From contig JANTFF010000018.1 in assembly GCA_024763575.1 (NCBI GenBank), forward strand, positions 1-8,867: a stretch of 8,867 bases of DNA, given 5' to 3'. This document shows, piece after piece, positions 6,520 to 8,867 of the stretch. The notes beneath the pieces are model-generated. The model was given only the letters and a program-made list of their open reading frames with translations, was not told where the DNA came from and searched no databases. This stretch comes from Sulfurovum sp. (GTDB taxonomy: Bacteria; Campylobacterota; Campylobacteria; Campylobacterales; Sulfurovaceae). Positions within the stretch are counted from its first letter, which is position 1. Each line of letters begins with the position of its first letter. A program made the translations under genes and the position numbers.

Positions 6520-8487
6520 ATGTCAAAAGATATATTTTATCCAAATCAAGAGAAATTCCCAAACTCCCCAATTCCAAATATGGAAGCTTATCACGCTCTA
6601 GTACAAGAGTTTGAAAATGATTATGAAGGAACTTGGGCAAAATTTGCCAATGAGAAAATAGATTGGTTCAAGCCTTATGATAAAGTATTAGATGAATCAA
6701 ACGCACCATTTTATAAATGGTTTAGTGGAGGAGAACTAAATGTAGCTTATCAATGTGTTGATAGACATCTAGCTACCAAAAAAAATAAAGCAGCAATTAT
6801 TTTTGAAGGTGATAATGGTGACCAACAGATATTAACTTATAGAGAGTTAGCTTATGAAGTAAACAAAACAGCTAATATGTTCAAAAATGAGTTCGGTATA
6901 AAAAAAGGTGATAGAGTAGTAGTCTATATGCCAATGATACCACAATCGGCTGTTGTAATGTTAGCGTGTGCCAAAATAGGAGCTATTCACTCTATTGTAT
7001 TTGGTGGATTTAGTGCAGAAGCCCTGCGAGATAGAATTATAGATGCCAAAGCAAAACTTGTTGTAACTGCTGATGGTGCTTTTAGAAAAGGCAAACCATA
7101 TATGTTAAAGCCAGTTGTAGATAAAGCACTAGAAGAGGGTTGTGAATGTGTTGAAAAAGTGTGTATAGTTGAGAGAAATGGTGAAGATATTGATTGGGTA
7201 GCAGGTCGAGATTATGCTTATAATGAATTAATCAAATCAGAATCTAGTAAATGTGAAGCCGAACCTATGGAGAGTGAAGACCCACTATTTTTACTATATA
7301 CAAGTGGAAGTACAGGAAAACCAAAAGGTGTTCAACACAGCACAGCAGGATATATATTATGGGCTCAAATGACTATGGAATGGGTATTTGATATAAAAGA
7401 TAATGATACCTATTGGTGTACAGCCGATATTGGTTGGATTACAGGACACACATATATTGTTTATGGACCACTAGCTGCGGGAGCAACAACTGTGATGTTT
7501 GAAGGAGTTCCAACTTTCCCTGATGCAGGAAGATGTTGGAAAATGGTAGAAGAGTATCAAATAAATCAATTCTATACAGCACCAACAGCTATAAGACTAC
7601 TTCATAAAATGGGTGCAGATGAACCTAGTAAATATGATTTAAGCTCACTAAGAGTTCTCGGAACTGTAGGAGAACCAATTGACCCACCTGCATGGAAATG
7701 GTATTATGAAGAGGTTGGTAACTCTAACTGCTCTATTGTTGATACATATTGGCAAACAGAAACAGGTGGACATATGATTTCTCCTTTGCCATCTGCTACA
7801 CCTATCAAACCAGCATGTGCTACATTTGCTTTACCAGGTATAGAAGCTGAAATTATAGAAGAAGATGGAACACCAACTCCAGTTGGAGAGAAAGGCTTTA
7901 TGTGTATTACAAAACCATGGCCTAGTATGATACGAACTATTTGGAATGACCCTGATAGATTTGTCAAATCATACTTTGGAGATTGTAAAAAAGATGGAAA
8001 AGCAGTTTACTTCACAGGTGATGGTGCAATGATGGATGAAGATAATTATATTACAATTACAGGAAGAACTGATGATGTTATCAATGTATCAGGTCATAGA
8101 ATGGGAACAGCAGAGGTAGAAGCTGCCATTAAAAAACACCCAAATGTAGCAGCCGTTGCAGTTGTAGGTAAACCTCATGATATAAAAGGTGAAGGAATTT
8201 TCGCTTATATAGTACTCAAATCAGTTCCTATAGAACATAAAGATGAAATAGCAGATGATTTAGAGACAATGAAAGAGATAAATGGTATCATCAAAAATGA
8301 GATAGGGGCTATTGCCTTATGTGATGGTATGGCTTTTGTCCCTGATTTACCAAAAACTCGTTCAGGTAAAATTATGAGACGGATTTTAAGAAGCATTGTA
8401 AAAGGTGAAGAGATAACACAAGATACATCTACTCTTGAAGACCCTAGTATAGTTAATACCATTGAGAATATAGTTAGAGGGTTATAA
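6520..8487 (+). CDS. acs: Acetyl-CoA synthetase (AMP-forming)
   Basis: The 655-residue protein has the normal length and all core motifs of bacterial Acs. The ATP-binding loop is [10 protein letters not shown] (261-270). [10 protein letters not shown] (408-417) has W411, the tryptophan that restricts the pocket to acetate. TGDGAM (499-504) has D501, which binds the ribose. [20 protein letters not shown] (515-534) has hinge D518. The C-terminal [11 protein letters not shown] has K617, the catalytic lysine that in other bacteria is switched off by acetylation. It activates acetate to acetyl-CoA through acetyl-AMP in the cytoplasm. AAAAGGA at 6504-6510 sits 9 bases before ATG. No acetate permease or regulator gene is adjacent within the window. 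The promoter carries a putative operator. Confidence 0.96.
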   Translation: MSKDIFYPNQEKFPNSPIPNMEAYHALVQEFENDYEGTWAKFANEKIDWFKPYDKVLDESNAPFYKWFSGGELNVAYQCVDRHLATKKNKAAIIFEGDNGDQQILTYRELAYEVNKTANMFKNEFGIKKGDRVVVYMPMIPQSAVVMLACAKIGAIHSIVFGGFSAEALRDRIIDAKAKLVVTADGAFRKGKPYMLKPVVDKALEEGCECVEKVCIVERNGEDIDWVAGRDYAYNELIKSESSKCEAEPMESEDPLFLLYTSGSTGKPKGVQHSTAGYILWAQMTMEWVFDIKDNDTYWCTADIGWITGHTYIVYGPLAAGATTVMFEGVPTFPDAGRCWKMVEEYQINQFYTAPTAIRLLHKMGADEPSKYDLSSLRVLGTVGEPIDPPAWKWYYEEVGNSNCSIVDTYWQTETGGHMISPLPSATPIKPACATFALPGIEAEIIEEDGTPTPVGEKGFMCITKPWPSMIRTIWNDPDRFVKSYFGDCKKDGKAVYFTGDGAMMDEDNYITITGRTDDVINVSGHRMGTAEVEAAIKKHPNVAAVAVVGKPHDIKGEGIFAYIVLKSVPIEHKDEIADDLETMKEINGIIKNEIGAIALCDGMAFVPDLPKTRSGKIMRRILRSIVKGEEITQDTSTLEDPSIVNTIENIVRGL

Positions 8488-8491
8488 TCCA

Positions 8492-8516
8492 ATTAGAGAG
8501 ATTTTTTCTCTCTAAT
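8492..8516. terminator. Hairpin after acs, probable terminator
   Basis: A perfect 10-bp stem (ATTAGAGAGA at 8492-8501 and TCTCTCTAAT at 8507-8516) with a TTTTT loop starts 5 bases after the acs stop. It has no T-run after it on either strand. Its right edge touches the stop codon of the broken dipeptidase gene on the other strand, so it sits between convergent transcripts. Confidence 0.55.
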
Positions 8517-8777
8517 CAAATATTAAAATCAAAATACTTATCAGGATAAGGTTCTTTTACCAAAGTAAAATGCCACCACTCTCTAGCATAAGGTCTAAAT
8601 CCATATTTTATCATAATCTCATGTAGCAACATTTTTTTGAGAACGATAACTATCAAAGATTTTTAAACCTAATCCAAATTGATTTAACTCTTTTTGAACT
8701 TTGGCTAATGCTTTAGTAGCTTCTATAGTAAGTATTGCTATGTTATGATTATATCCTTTTACTCTCCTACCCGTGAA
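8516..8777 (-). pseudogene. Broken D-Ala-D-Ala dipeptidase (VanX/DdpX, peptidase M15D)
   Basis: Two pieces of one family are read in different frames. The first (8777-8622, 52 codons to TGA) begins FTGRRVKGYN and continues with IAILTIEATKALAKVQKELN and LGLKIFDSYRSQK, matching the N-terminal half of VanX-like proteins; the Arg of DSYR is the family's active-site arginine. The second (8632-8519) reads MLLHEIMIKYGFRPYAREWW then HFTLVKEPYPDKYFDF and ends in TGA. It contains the EWWH segment with the catalytic Glu and last zinc His. Roughly 80-90 residues that should lie between them, including the SxHxxGxxxD zinc motif, are missing. The join lies near an A7 run (minus strand). The 5' end of the gene is absent: just upstream is a mobile-element end. 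When intact such enzymes hydrolyse D-Ala-D-Ala; this copy cannot be active. Confidence 0.8.
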
Positions 8778-8867
8778 CTACCTCTAGCTAAAGAGCTAGA
8801 GGCTTCCTAACTAGCAAACTCCAACGAGTCTGAATTTGAAAGGCTTTCTGATTTATAGTCTTGAAGG
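8773..8867 (-). mobile_element. Right end of an IS200/IS605-type element (partial)
   Basis: Reading the minus strand from the window edge, a possible tnpB tail stops at 8807. It is followed by AAG and a perfect 9-bp hairpin, CCTCTAGCT-CTTT-AGCTAGAGG (8802-8781), then TAGTTCAC ending at 8773. A subterminal hairpin with a CTTTAG-like loop just after tnpB, followed by a short TTCAC/TCAA-type cleavage motif, is the usual form of IS200/IS605 right ends. The dipeptidase pseudogene begins at that motif, which is what an insertion into the gene would give. The rest lies outside the window, so the family call is an inference. Confidence 0.58.
8807..8867 (-). CDS. Possible C-terminal tail of TnpB (partial)
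   Basis: An open frame enters from the right edge on the minus strand and gives 19 codons, LQDYKSESLSNSDSLEFAS, to a TAG four bases before the hairpin stem. The polar, Ser-rich tail and the stop immediately before the right-end hairpin are typical of tnpB/orfB placement. No catalytic motif (RuvC Asp/Glu or zinc ribbon) falls inside the window, so the assignment relies on context only. Confidence 0.4.
   Translation of the reverse strand, partial: LQDYKSESLSNSDSLEFAS

Larger units (their letters stand above)
8757..8867 (-). ncRNA. Possible TnpB guide RNA (omegaRNA/reRNA) with guide in the dipeptidase gene
   Basis: In TnpB-carrying IS200/IS605 elements the guide RNA scaffold comes from the tnpB 3' end plus the right-end hairpin, and the guide is roughly the first 16-20 bases beyond the element. 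Here the scaffold would end at TTCAC (8773) and the guide would start GGGTAGGAGAGTAAAA (8772-8757). This is predicted only from position and depends on the element call; its 5' end is unknown. Confidence 0.3.

Noticed and set aside
7704..8492. Two open frames on the - strand (7704-7967 and 8205-8492)
   Set aside because: Both are antisense to the strongly supported acs gene.
8516..8777. Functional short dipeptidase made by programmed frameshift at the A7 run
   Set aside because: Even if the frames were joined, the central zinc-binding motif would be missing, so no active enzyme would result.

Overview
The window is AT-rich chromosomal DNA with compact, closely spaced genes, strong use of ATA (Ile) and AGA (Arg) codons, and promoters marked mainly by a TATAAT -10 box. 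Together with the gene types (a Bat-type operon end, short SerB, a RibBA with a degenerate C-terminal half, a SulP transporter), this suggests a member of the Campylobacterota (Sulfurimonas/Sulfurovum/Arcobacter-like). The genus cannot be fixed from the sequence alone.

Left part (1-3193, + strand): the last 63 codons of a probable BatC-like TPR/VWA protein overlap the start of batD, a signal-peptide-bearing, membrane-anchored protein of the aerotolerance (Bat) system. Then come serB (phosphoserine phosphatase), mogA (molybdopterin adenylyltransferase) and a 69-codon unknown gene overlapping the mogA stop by one base. A hairpin closes this block.

Middle part (3201-5278, - strand): a SulP anion transporter with a TTG start lies downstream of a four-gene tRNA operon, Gln(TTG)-fMet(CAT)-fMet(CAT)-Gly(TCC). 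A perfect consensus sigma70 promoter (TTGACA, 17 bp, TATAAT) with a GC-rich discriminator drives the operon. No terminator is visible between tRNA-Gly and the transporter. The two initiator tRNA genes form an 85-bp direct repeat and both carry two adjacent U-U oppositions in the T stem.

Right part (5300-8518, + strand): ribBA, whose GTP-cyclohydrolase II half has lost every cysteine and is probably inactive there, is followed by a good rho-independent terminator. Next is acs (AMP-forming acetyl-CoA synthetase), whose promoter contains a perfect 10-bp inverted repeat overlapping the -10 box.

Right edge (8516-8867, - strand): remains of a VanX/DdpX-type D-Ala-D-Ala dipeptidase gene, broken twice. 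An internal deletion plus frameshift removes the first zinc-binding motif. At its upstream edge it abuts what looks like the right end (hairpin plus TTCAC) of an IS200/IS605-type element, with the last codons of a possible tnpB beyond. If this is correct, the predicted TnpB guide RNA would carry dipeptidase-gene sequence as its guide. This is the most interesting part of the window.

Apart from the Bat genes and the tRNA operon, the genes are unrelated housekeeping functions (serine, molybdenum cofactor, riboflavin, acetate activation) and mostly appear to have their own promoters.
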